A DNA stretch of 64,000 nt from Curtobacterium pusillum. Its GTDB lineage: Bacteria; Actinomycetota; Actinomycetes; Actinomycetales; Microbacteriaceae. This document shows positions 8,987 to 17,039 of the stretch, piece by piece. The position numbers and the translations under genes were made by a program. The notes under the pieces were generated by a model that had not been told where the DNA came from, did no database searches, and was given only the letters and a program-made list of their open reading frames with translations. The stretch spans positions 451,652-515,651 of the forward strand of contig NZ_VDZH01000002.1 in assembly GCF_007673235.1 (NCBI RefSeq), read 5' to 3'. The stretch's first letter is position 1. Every line of letters starts with the position of its first letter.

Positions 8987-9035
8987 TGAGCAGAAAACGT
9001 CGGGTCGCCCGCGCGCACCCGACGTCTTCTGCTCA
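8987..9035. repeat. Palindromic element TGAGCAGAA...TTCTGCTCA
   Basis: Two 19-base arms (8987-9005 and 9017-9035) pair with a single mismatch around an 11-base GC-rich loop. It lies between two same-strand genes and could be a terminator for the upstream gene or a REP-like unit. No second copy of the TGAGCAGAA arm was noticed in the window. Confidence 0.75.
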
Positions 9036-9183
9036 CTGAACGACGCCGAACGACACCCACCCGTGCCGGCGCCGACCCGGACGCGCCCAGCATCGAGGGG
9101 CAGACTGGTTGTAACGGAACGCGCCCCGGGGAGACCCGGCCGCACGTCGAGCACAACGGGGCGCACGACGCGAGAGGAGCACC

Positions 9184-9675
9184 ATGACCGACACAGAGGC
9201 AGACCAGCGCGCAGCCATCTCGGACATCGTCCACGGAGCCCACACGGCCCTGCTGACGACCGTCAGCGAGGACGGCCAGCTGCACGCACGGCCCCTCGCC
9301 GTGCAGGACAAGACGTTCCACGGCACGCTCCGCTTCCTCGTGCAGGACGGCAGCGAGAAGGTCGAGGACATCGCCCGGAACCCGCACGTCAACGTGGCCA
9401 TCGAGTCGCAGGGCGGCTACCTGTCCATCGCCGGCACCGCCACGGTGACGCAGGACGACACGGTGATCGACGAGCTGTGGTCACCGTTCGCCGAGGCCTG
9501 GTTCCCCGACGGCCGCGAGGACCCGACGATCCGACTGCTGACCGTCGAGGGCGACTCGGTCGAGTACTGGACGCAGGACACCGGGCCGGTGGGGAGCCTC
9601 GTGCAGACCCTCAAGGCCGCACTCGGCAAGCAGAGCCAGCCGGACACCGGCGACCACGGCACCGTCGAGCTCTAG
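9184..9675 (+). CDS. Pyridoxamine 5'-phosphate oxidase family (general stress protein 26-like) protein
   Basis: 163 residues with the split-barrel flavin-binding fold: TALLTTVSEDGQLHARPLAV is the first strand pair, then LRFLVQDGSEKVEDIARNPHVNVAI. The Trp-rich stretch LWSPFAEAWFPDGREDP is typical of the GS26 branch, which binds FMN and is induced by general stress in Bacillus. Actual catalysis is unproven for the family. AGAGGAG is well placed before the ATG. Confidence 0.88.
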   Translation: MTDTEADQRAAISDIVHGAHTALLTTVSEDGQLHARPLAVQDKTFHGTLRFLVQDGSEKVEDIARNPHVNVAIESQGGYLSIAGTATVTQDDTVIDELWSPFAEAWFPDGREDPTIRLLTVEGDSVEYWTQDTGPVGSLVQTLKAALGKQSQPDTGDHGTVEL

Positions 9676-9697
9676 CGGTCGCTGCTCGGCCCGTGCG

Positions 9698-10942
9698 TCA
9701 CGGCGGGCCGAGCAGCCACAGCACGGCGACGAGCACCGGCTGCCCGAGCACGGCGCAGACCACCAGGGTCCACCGCATCCACGGCTTCGAGACGAGTTCC
9801 GGCGAGCCGAACAACGGCGCCAGGGGCATCAGCAACCGGGGCGTGGACGCCATCGGGAGCGACACCGCGAAGATGTACAGCGCGTACGCCGCCGAGAACA
9901 CCACGGTCGTGAACCCCAGCCGACGGGTGGACCGGCGGAGCAGCCACACCGGGTACGCCACGAGCAGGAACACCACGATGAGGACCCCGCCCACGCCGAG
10001 CCAGCGTGCGGCGATGAGGAACCACGGGGTGAGCGGCGTGAAGTCGACCCGGCCGATGAAGTTCACCCACCAGGACATCTCGGTCTCGAGGTAGGCGTTC
10101 GGTGCACCCGTCACGTGCGCGGCGATGAGCGGCCAGGCGAACCCGGCGACGACCATCGCGAGGCCGGCGGCGACGACCCGGACGCGCTCGGCCACCGGGA
10201 ACACGTCGAGGGAGCGGACACCGGCGGTCCGTCGGGCGCTGATCCACCGCACGAGGGCGACGACCCCGAGCACGAGTGGGATCGCGAGCGCGCCGGGCCG
10301 GGTGAAGGCGGCGACGACCCCGAGGACGGTCAGCAGGCCGTACCGCCGACGCTCGAGCGCGAGGAGCGCCCCGAACGTCAGCGCGAGGAACGTGCTCTCG
10401 GCGTACCCGACCTGCAGCAGGAACGACAGCGGCCCGCAGGTGAAGAAGAACACCGCCCACATCGCCGCCGAGGACCCGGCACGGTCGCGAACCAACCGGT
10501 GCAGCAGGTAGGTCGCGACAAGGCCGGCGAGCAGGGCGATCGCGGGTGCGCCGACGTCGAACGGCACGCCCGTCGAGGCGGTGAGCATCCGGATCGTGAA
10601 GGGGAACGCCGGCAGGAACGCCCACGCGTTCTGCGCGACGTGGCCCGCGGCGTCGAGCGGGAGCGTCGTCGGGTAGCCGTGCACCGAGATCTGCTCGTAG
10701 TACTGGCCGTCCCACGCCGTCAGGAAGTTGAGGAAGCCGTGGCCGTTGCCCCAGATCGCGTTCTCCGGCAGCGCGCGCCCGATGAGCGGGAACGCCAGTG
10801 CGAGCCAGAACGTCGACACGATGCGTCCGCCGGTCCACACGAGGAGCACGGCGGTCCACGCCGGCAGGCTCGTCACGAGGTCGAGCAGCCGGCGACGGCC
10901 GCTCGCGATCGACTCCGTCAGGGTCCCGTCCAGTCGACTCAC
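9698..10942 (-). CDS. PIG-V-like membrane mannosyltransferase
   Basis: 414 residues from the GTG at 10942; the frame is open to 11239 but that extension is low complexity and runs toward the divergent ridA. About ten hydrophobic segments and the extracytoplasmic motif AWDGQYYEQISVHGYP near residue 75 resemble the WDxxxY region of PIG-V-type, polyprenyl-phosphate-mannose-dependent transferases. In actinobacteria these extend lipid-linked mannans or mannosylate proteins at the membrane. The acceptor is unknown. Confidence 0.75.
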   Translation of the reverse strand: MSRLDGTLTESIASGRRRLLDLVTSLPAWTAVLLVWTGGRIVSTFWLALAFPLIGRALPENAIWGNGHGFLNFLTAWDGQYYEQISVHGYPTTLPLDAAGHVAQNAWAFLPAFPFTIRMLTASTGVPFDVGAPAIALLAGLVATYLLHRLVRDRAGSSAAMWAVFFFTCGPLSFLLQVGYAESTFLALTFGALLALERRRYGLLTVLGVVAAFTRPGALAIPLVLGVVALVRWISARRTAGVRSLDVFPVAERVRVVAAGLAMVVAGFAWPLIAAHVTGAPNAYLETEMSWWVNFIGRVDFTPLTPWFLIAARWLGVGGVLIVVFLLVAYPVWLLRRSTRRLGFTTVVFSAAYALYIFAVSLPMASTPRLLMPLAPLFGSPELVSKPWMRWTLVVCAVLGQPVLVAVLWLLGPP

Positions 10943-11141
10943 CGCGGCGCTCCGCGATGTCCGGGCATGGCAGGGGGCACGGTACGAGCGTAGACGCGCA
11001 ACGCTTGTGTGTTCCTCACCACGCGGCCTGGAGGAACGGATCGCGTTGTGCAGGACGGAACGGCTCGGGAGCGTGGCCGGTTCCACCGCCGCGCCGCCGC
11101 CTAGCCTGGAGGCCACGTCCACCGACCCGTGAGGAGCCACC

Positions 11142-11543
11142 GTGCCGGACAACACCGCGCCGAAGACCGCCATCGTGACCGACAACGCCCCGAAGCCCGC
11201 CGGCCCGTACAGCCAGGGCATCGTCGCGAACGGCTTCATCTACACCGCCGGCTTCGGCCCGCAGGACCCGGCCACGGGTGCGATCGCCGACGACGTCGCC
11301 GGGCAGACCGCCCAGGTGCTGGCCAACGTGGCCGCCGTCCTCGCCGAGCACGGTGCGACCCTGGACGACGTCGTGAAGTCGACCGTGCACCTCGAGCACT
11401 CCGACCGCGACTTCCCGGCTTTCAACGAGGAGTACGCGAAGCACTTCTCGCAGCCGTACCCGGTCCGCACCACCGTGCAGTCGCACCTCGCGAACATCCT
11501 CGTCGAGATCGACGTCGTCGCGGTGCTCCCGACCGCGGAGTGA
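11142..11543 (+). CDS. RidA-family enamine/imine deaminase
   Basis: 133 residues (GTG start with GGAGC upstream), the canonical YjgF/YER057c/UK114 length. It shows the N-terminal PKPAGPYSQG signature, the GQTAQVLANVAAVLAEHG helix and the substrate-carboxylate-binding Arg in YPVRTTVQ. RidA proteins hydrolyse the reactive enamine/imine intermediates released by PLP-dependent dehydratases. This fits its place convergent with an operon that encodes a PLP amino-acid deaminase and a D-amino-acid deacylase. Confidence 0.93.
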   Translation: MPDNTAPKTAIVTDNAPKPAGPYSQGIVANGFIYTAGFGPQDPATGAIADDVAGQTAQVLANVAAVLAEHGATLDDVVKSTVHLEHSDRDFPAFNEEYAKHFSQPYPVRTTVQSHLANILVEIDVVAVLPTAE

Positions 11544-11567
11544 CCCAAGCGCTGGCTGAGTGAAGCC

Positions 11568-13157
11568 TCACCGACCCCCGGCGCCCGAGCCGTCCCGACG
11601 GAGCCCCGCGCCGGGGGTCGCGTGCGTCAGCGTGCCGTCGGCGAGTACCGGGACCCCCGCGACCAGGACGTCGTCGATGCCCTCGGCCAGCCGCATCGGC
11701 TCGGCGTACGACGAGCCCGCCGTGACCCCGTCCGGGTCGACGACCACGAGGTCCGCGACCGCTCCGGACCGGACCACACCGCGTGCACCGAGCCGGTAGC
11801 GCTCGACACTCGTGGTGGACAGGTGCCGGACGGTCTCCGACCAACCGAGCCGCCCGGTCACCGCGTACTCCTGCAGGTAGCGCGCGAACGTGCCGTACGC
11901 CCGCGGGTGCGGATGTGTGCCGACGAAGATGCCGTCCGACCCGGCCGTGTGCCCGGGGAGCCGGAAGAGCGGCGCGAGTTCGTCGGCGGTGCGGGGCCGG
12001 GGGACCCGCATGACCACGGTGACCTGCAGAGCGGAGTCGACGAGGACGTCGAGCGCGAGGTCCACCGGGTCCGTGCCGGTGGCAGCAGCGGCCTCGGCGA
12101 GCGTCCGGCCCTGCAGTGCGTGGAACTCGGCGGCCGGCACGTGCGACAGCGTGATCTGGTCCGCCCAGTCCGTCCCGAGGTCGGCGCGACCGAGCACCCG
12201 TGCCAGCACGGCACCCCGGACCCGGTGGCGGCCCGCATCGTCGGCGAGCGCCCGGGCGAGGTCCTCGGTGCCGGGGCGCGCGAGTTCGGCGGGCAGGAGC
12301 AGCATCGACAGGATCGTGCAGCCGCGGGAGTACGGGTAGGCGTCGAAGGACATCGGTGCCCCGGCCGCGGCGAGTTCGGCGAGGGCGGACACCGCCAGTT
12401 CCACCGGCGCGTGCAGGTGCGACACGTGCGCCCGCACGCCGGAGGCCCGGACGATGTCGGCGATCTCGTCCAACCCCGCGCGGGCGTTCCCCTCGTAGCC
12501 GCCGCGCATGTGCGAGACGTACAGTCCGTCGGCGGCCGCGACTTCCGTGCAGAGCGCCGCGAGCTCCGCGGTGTCGGCGTACAGACCCGGCACGTAGTCG
12601 AGACCGGTCGCGAGGCCCGTCGCACCCTCGTCCAGGCCCTGGCGGACGAGGGCACGCATGGCCTCGAGCTCGTCGGGGGTCGCGGGCCGGTCGTCATCGC
12701 CGATGACCTCGTGCCGGACCGTCCCGGCGGGTACCAGGGTTGCCACGTTGACCGGCGTGGTGCCGTCGTACGTCGCGAGCAGGGCGCCCACGCCCCCTCC
12801 GTCGTACCGGGGGTGGGGTCCGTCGATCGCCGCGAAGTACCGGTCGGCCCAGGCGCCGTCGCCCGGTGCAGGTCCGACGCCGTCCTGCCCGGTGACGATG
12901 GTCGTGACGCCCTGCCGGAGCAGCGCGGTCTGCACGGCCTCGTCGAACACGAGCGACCCACCGTGCGAGTGCGCGTCCACGAATCCGGGGAGCACGAGGC
13001 GCTCGCCGCAGTCGATCGTCGCGACGTCTGTCGGGACGTCGAGGTCGGTGCCGACGGCGGCGATCCGTCCGCCCGCGACGAGCACGTCGGCGCGCACGGC
13101 GCCGTCGGCACCGACGACGCTGCCACCGCGGAGGAGGACCTGCGCCGTGGTGGTCAC
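11568..13157 (-). CDS. N-acyl-D-amino-acid deacylase (amidohydrolase superfamily)
   Basis: 529 residues from the GTG at 13157, whose GTGA overlaps the aldolase stop. An N-terminal beta-sandwich strand set (LLRGGSVVGADGAV) leads into the metal site DAHSHGG (HxH). Further metal-ligand regions are YVSHMRGG and HVSHLHAP, and a late FVGTHPHPRAYGTF block is typical of D-aminoacylases. It should release free D-amino acids from N-acylated forms in the cytoplasm. Last gene of the operon that starts with the PLP deaminase; convergent with ridA. Confidence 0.9.
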   Translation of the reverse strand: MTTTAQVLLRGGSVVGADGAVRADVLVAGGRIAAVGTDLDVPTDVATIDCGERLVLPGFVDAHSHGGSLVFDEAVQTALLRQGVTTIVTGQDGVGPAPGDGAWADRYFAAIDGPHPRYDGGGVGALLATYDGTTPVNVATLVPAGTVRHEVIGDDDRPATPDELEAMRALVRQGLDEGATGLATGLDYVPGLYADTAELAALCTEVAAADGLYVSHMRGGYEGNARAGLDEIADIVRASGVRAHVSHLHAPVELAVSALAELAAAGAPMSFDAYPYSRGCTILSMLLLPAELARPGTEDLARALADDAGRHRVRGAVLARVLGRADLGTDWADQITLSHVPAAEFHALQGRTLAEAAAATGTDPVDLALDVLVDSALQVTVVMRVPRPRTADELAPLFRLPGHTAGSDGIFVGTHPHPRAYGTFARYLQEYAVTGRLGWSETVRHLSTTSVERYRLGARGVVRSGAVADLVVVDPDGVTAGSSYAEPMRLAEGIDDVLVAGVPVLADGTLTHATPGAGLRRDGSGAGGR

Positions 13158-13810
13158 CGTGCGAGCCCGGCCACGAGTCGCTCGGCACGGCTCCGGAGGG
13201 AGTCGAGGTCGCCGCTCGTCAGGGCGTCGCCGACGAGCGGTGAGCCGAGCCCGACCGCGACCGCTCCGGCCGCCAGGTACTCGGACGCGTCGTCGACACC
13301 GATGCCGCCCGTGGGGATCACGTCCACGAAGTCGAGCGGGGCGAGGACCTGCTTGAGGAACGCCGGGCCGCCGAGCTGCGCGGCCGGGAACACCTTCACC
13401 GCGCGGGCGCCCAGCTGCCAGGCGCGGACGATCTCGGTCGGGGTCGCCGCCCCCGGGTACCACCCGAGGCCGCGTTCGTGCGCGCGCTCCCCGATGTCGG
13501 CGTCGAGGTGCGGGCTCACCGCGAAGACCGCGCCGGCCGCCGCTGCCTCGTCGAGCTGCCGCGGTTCGAGCACGGTCCCGACGCCGATCGACGCCGCCGT
13601 GCCGTAGCGCTCGGCAGCCCAGGCGATCCCCTCTCGCCAGCGCGGCGTGTTCGTGGTGATCTCGATCGCCAGGACGCCGGCGTCGACGAGCGTGGCGATG
13701 ACGTCCTCGACGTGCTCGCCGGTGCCGCCGCGGAGGATGGCGATCGCCGGGCCGGCCGCGTGCCGGTGCCGGGCGGGAGCTGCGGGGTCGGTGCTGGTGG
13801 TGTTCGTCAT
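13154..13810 (-). CDS. eda: KDPG/KHG aldolase (2-dehydro-3-deoxy-phosphogluconate aldolase / 4-hydroxy-2-oxoglutarate aldolase)
   Basis: 218 residues from the ATG at 13810, chosen for GAGGAA about 7 bases upstream; an in-frame extension is Arg/Pro-rich noise. Class I aldolase residues are visible: Glu in AIEITTNTPRW and the Schiff-base Lys in ARAVKVFPAAQLGG, followed by IPTGGIGVDDA. It cleaves KDPG or hydroxy-oxoglutarate to pyruvate plus an aldehyde. Paired with the adjacent PfkB kinase it could handle a 2-keto-3-deoxy acid derived from amino acids or sugars. Confidence 0.93.
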   Translation of the reverse strand: MTNTTSTDPAAPARHRHAAGPAIAILRGGTGEHVEDVIATLVDAGVLAIEITTNTPRWREGIAWAAERYGTAASIGVGTVLEPRQLDEAAAAGAVFAVSPHLDADIGERAHERGLGWYPGAATPTEIVRAWQLGARAVKVFPAAQLGGPAFLKQVLAPLDFVDVIPTGGIGVDDASEYLAAGAVAVGLGSPLVGDALTSGDLDSLRSRAERLVAGLAR

Positions 13811-13857
13811 GTGCTCGTTCCTCGTGGTCAGCGTGCGACAGGTCAGCGGGCGACCGG

Positions 13858-14847
13858 TCAGCGGTCGACGCGGTCGTGGACGGCGTGGTCGACGTCCGAG
13901 GGGGTGGTGGTGTCGTGCAGGGCGGCCGGGTCCGGTCGGCGCCAGTCGCTCTCGACGGTGCACGCGAGCGCGCCGGCGTCGGCCGCCCGGTCGAGGGCCT
14001 CGGCCGTGGTGGCACCCGAGAGCGCCGCCGCGAGCCAGCCGGCGACGAAGGCGTCACCGGCCCCGACGGGGTCGACGACCCGCACCGGGGTGGCCTGCCG
14101 ACGGAGGAACTCCCCGTCGACGGACGCCACGGCGCCGCGCGACCCGAGCTTGACGACGGCGCGGCCCCGGGCGAGCGCGGCGAGGTCGTGTGCGAGGGTC
14201 TCGTCGTCGCCCTCGTCGTCGGCGAGCCCGAGCACGAGCCGGGCCTCGTCGTCGCCGGCGAACACGATCGACGACCGCCGGGCGACGTCCCGGTAGCGCT
14301 CCCGTGCGGTGTCGGCGTCGATGAGCTTCGGCCGGTGGTTGACGTCGAAGGACACCGGGACCCCGGCGGCGTCGGCGCGGTCGATCGCGGACTCGACGGT
14401 CGCGCGGGCCTCGTCGGAGAGCGCGAGCGTGATGCCGGTGACGTGCAGGAGCGCGGCCTGCTCGACGATGCTCGCCGGAAGGTCGGACCAGCTCAGGGCC
14501 GAACCCGCCGAACCACGGCGGTGGTACGTGACCCGGGTGCGTCCGTCGGCCAGCCGCTCCTTCATCATGATGCCCGTCGACCGGTCGGGGTCCGGCACCG
14601 CGACGACGTCGACGCCCTCGCTCCGGACGTCGCGGGTGACGCGGTCGCCGGCGGGGTCGGTGCCCACCCGGCCGACCCACGTCGTCGGCACGCCGGCGCG
14701 GACGAGGCCGATCGCGACGTTGCTCTCGGCGCCGCCGGTGTCCACGCGCATGTGCTCGAGGTCCGGGACGGCACCCGTGTCGCGGCCGGTGAGGAGCAGC
14801 ATCGTCTCGCCGAAGGTCAGGACGCGGCTCACGCCTTCCCCGGTCAC
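13858..14847 (-). CDS. PfkB-family sugar (2-keto-3-deoxygluconate-type) kinase
   Basis: 329 residues from the GTG at 14847, overlapping the IclR stop by four bases. It begins RVLTFGETMLLLTG and has GGAESNVAIGLVRAGVPTTWVGRVG, the first PfkB signature, and DPVGAGDAFVAGWLA, the second signature with the catalytic Asp. The next gene being KDPG aldolase makes KDG kinase the best guess. The deaminase/deacylase context also allows a ketoacid or sugar-acid derivative. Soluble. Confidence 0.88.
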   Translation of the reverse strand: MTGEGVSRVLTFGETMLLLTGRDTGAVPDLEHMRVDTGGAESNVAIGLVRAGVPTTWVGRVGTDPAGDRVTRDVRSEGVDVVAVPDPDRSTGIMMKERLADGRTRVTYHRRGSAGSALSWSDLPASIVEQAALLHVTGITLALSDEARATVESAIDRADAAGVPVSFDVNHRPKLIDADTARERYRDVARRSSIVFAGDDEARLVLGLADDEGDDETLAHDLAALARGRAVVKLGSRGAVASVDGEFLRRQATPVRVVDPVGAGDAFVAGWLAAALSGATTAEALDRAADAGALACTVESDWRRPDPAALHDTTTPSDVDHAVHDRVDR

Positions 14848-15695
14848 CGGGTGCCCTTCGACAGGGCCAGCTGGGCGGAGGACGACCCGAGCGCCACGGA
14901 GATCTCGAGCGCGGTCCGGACGACGCCGTCGCCGAGTTCGCGGACGGCCGCGGCGGGGAACCGGGACGCCAGACCCGAGATGCTCATCGCGCCCACCACC
15001 TGGTTCGCGTGGTCGAGCACGGGGGCGGCGACGCACCGGATGTCCGGCTCGTTCTCGCGGTCGTCGATGCCGTACCCGCGGCCGTGCGTCCGGTCGACCT
15101 CCGCACGCCAGCGGTCGTCGTCGACGATCGAGTGCTCGGTCATCGCGGTCGCCGGCTCCGCGAGCACCCGTTCGAGCAGCTCCGGCTCACCGAACGCCAC
15201 CATCGCCTTGCCGGACGCGGTGTTGCGCATCGGCAGGCGGTTGCCGATCCGGGAGCCCATACGGACGGTCCCGCGCATCTCGACCTTGTCGACGTAGACG
15301 ATGTCCGTGCCGTCCGGGACGACCAGGTGGCAGGTCAGCCCCGTCTTCTCCGCGGTGCGGCGGAGGAACGGTGCGGCTGCCGAGCGGAGGTCGATGCCCT
15401 CGAGGTAGCTCTGCCCGAGCAGCAGCGCCCCGAGCCCGAGCGTGAAGCCCGCGTCGGGCGTCCGGCGCAGCAGGTCGTTCTCGACCATCGGGGCCGTCAG
15501 CCGCAGCACGGTGGACTTCGAAGTGCCGAGTTCCGTCGCGAGCGTGGTGAGCGACACCGCGGGCTCGCCGTTCCGGGTGCGGTCCGCGATGCAGTCGAGG
15601 AGTCGGAGACCGCGGCGCAGTGACAGCGCGGCGTTGCGGGCCGCTGCGGGGTCGCCGTCGTCCGTCACGGATGCGACCGGGGTGGTGGCGCGCAT
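14844..15695 (-). CDS. IclR-family transcriptional regulator
   Basis: 283 residues from the ATG at 15695, which shares one base with the upstream stop (TGATG). The N-terminal winged helix (about 20-80) reads SLTTLATELGTSKSTVLRLTAPMVENDLLRR. The C-terminal effector domain shows MGSRIGNRLPMRNTASGKAMVAF and later GIDDRENEPDIRCVAAPV. As the second gene of the operon it most likely controls that operon from the divergent promoter region around 16919-17039. Confidence 0.92.
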   Translation of the reverse strand: MRATTPVASVTDDGDPAAARNAALSLRRGLRLLDCIADRTRNGEPAVSLTTLATELGTSKSTVLRLTAPMVENDLLRRTPDAGFTLGLGALLLGQSYLEGIDLRSAAAPFLRRTAEKTGLTCHLVVPDGTDIVYVDKVEMRGTVRMGSRIGNRLPMRNTASGKAMVAFGEPELLERVLAEPATAMTEHSIVDDDRWRAEVDRTHGRGYGIDDRENEPDIRCVAAPVLDHANQVVGAMSISGLASRFPAAAVRELGDGVVRTALEISVALGSSSAQLALSKGTR

Positions 15696-16918
15696 CAGAA
15701 CCACGTCGCGATCGTGTCGAGGACGGTCTCGTCGTCGTCGAGGACGACCACCTGCCGCCACTTGTCGAAGACCGTGCACGGGTGCGAGATGCCGAACACG
15801 ACGACATCGCCGGGCGTCAGCCCGGGCGCCCCGTCCGCCAGCGCGAGGTAGCAGTGCTGGTCGTCGAGGCGGGTGACGGTGACCGCCCCGGGGGCCGGAG
15901 TGACCGGAACGACGTCACCCGTGCCTCCAGGCCGGATGTGCCGGACGTGCCGGACGGAACGCACCACGGGGAGTCCCTCGTCGAACGAGATGTCCCGCTT
16001 GCCGACCGCGACCAGCGCGAGTCCGGGCTCGGGACACGACGTGACGCGCCCCCAGACCTCGATCGCGGGGACGAGCGAACCTTCCTCCGGATGGCGGCCG
16101 AAGGGCGTCCGCTCGGCGTAGAAGCCGTCGTCGTGGGTGAGGTACGCGCCGGACCGGAGCAGCACGTCGAGGTCGTCGGGGCGCGAGGCGACGGCGTCGA
16201 CGACCCCGTCGAACCAGGCGCTCCCGCCCATGCTCAACAGCGCGCGCGGGGCGCCGACGAGCGGGCGCACCGCGGCGGCGACGGCGAGCACGCCCTCGAC
16301 GTACGCGCGGGCGGCGTCGACGCCCGGCAGACCGCCCTCGTACCCGGAGACGCCGCGCAGCGAGAGGCCGGCGTCGTGCGCGGCCCGGGCGACGTCGAGC
16401 GCTTCCTCAGCTGTACGGACGCCGGTGCGACCACCGGGGAACCCGACCTCGACCAGGACGTGCAGGTCGCCCGCGACCTCGGCCTGCGCGGCACGGGCCG
16501 CCTCGACGCCCGCGGGGGAGTCGACGTAGCAGAGGACGTCCGCGGCGGGGTCGGCTGCGCGACGGGATGCGAGCCACGCGAGTCCGGCGGGGTCGAGGAC
16601 CTCGTTCGCGACGAGGATCCGGTGCACGCCGTGCTCCCAGGCGACCATCGCCTGCTGCACCGACGCGACGGTGACGCCCCAGGCGCCGGCGTCGACCTGC
16701 CGAGCGGCCAGTGCCGGTGCCATGTGCGTCTTCATGTGCGGCGCGAACAGGAGCCCGTGCCGCTCGACGTAGGCCTGCATGACGGCGGTGTTGTTCGCCA
16801 ACGCGGACTCGCGCAGCGTCATGACGGGCAGGTGCGCGTGGTCGAGGACGTGGCGGGTCGCCGGGGCTGCCGGGTCGGGGGCGCCCTTCGTCGTGACCGT
16901 GCCGGGTGTGGTCGTCAT
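15695..16918 (-). CDS. DSD1-family PLP-dependent amino-acid deaminase / D-threonine aldolase-like
   Basis: 407 residues from the ATG at 16918, with a perfect AGGAGG 5 bases upstream. It has the alanine-racemase-like TIM barrel of fold type III, with PLP Lys in the PHMKTHMAP motif. The C-terminal beta domain carries the metal ligands of the DSD1/D-threonine-aldolase group (ISHPCTVFDKW, His-x-Cys). Such enzymes deaminate D-serine or related D-amino acids, or cleave D-threonine. First gene of a five-gene coupled operon; RidA would clear its enamine product. Confidence 0.88.
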   Translation of the reverse strand: MTTTPGTVTTKGAPDPAAPATRHVLDHAHLPVMTLRESALANNTAVMQAYVERHGLLFAPHMKTHMAPALAARQVDAGAWGVTVASVQQAMVAWEHGVHRILVANEVLDPAGLAWLASRRAADPAADVLCYVDSPAGVEAARAAQAEVAGDLHVLVEVGFPGGRTGVRTAEEALDVARAAHDAGLSLRGVSGYEGGLPGVDAARAYVEGVLAVAAAVRPLVGAPRALLSMGGSAWFDGVVDAVASRPDDLDVLLRSGAYLTHDDGFYAERTPFGRHPEEGSLVPAIEVWGRVTSCPEPGLALVAVGKRDISFDEGLPVVRSVRHVRHIRPGGTGDVVPVTPAPGAVTVTRLDDQHCYLALADGAPGLTPGDVVVFGISHPCTVFDKWRQVVVLDDDETVLDTIATWF

Positions 16919-17039
16919 CGAACCTCCTGTGCGTCGTGCGGTGCCCCTACGTTCCCGGTGTCGCGTCGGGCGGGGCAACGTCCTCGTCCCCGCCATTCTG
17001 CAGTGCAAAACCTCGGTTGGGCATAGCATTTGGCCTGAC
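16919..17039. promoter_or_regulatory. Divergent promoter region of the deaminase operon and the MFS gene
   Basis: 121 bases between two divergent starts. It is A/T-richer than its surroundings in the 40 bases before the MFS ATG (GCAAAACC and CATAGCATTTGG). It must hold both promoters and presumably the IclR operator. I could not define an unambiguous -35/-10 pair. Confidence 0.5.

Noticed and set aside
9699..11239. Upstream extension of the mannosyltransferase to 11239
   Set aside because: The added 99 codons run into the divergent ridA, are low complexity, and precede the natural first cytosolic segment. The GTG at 10942 is preferred.
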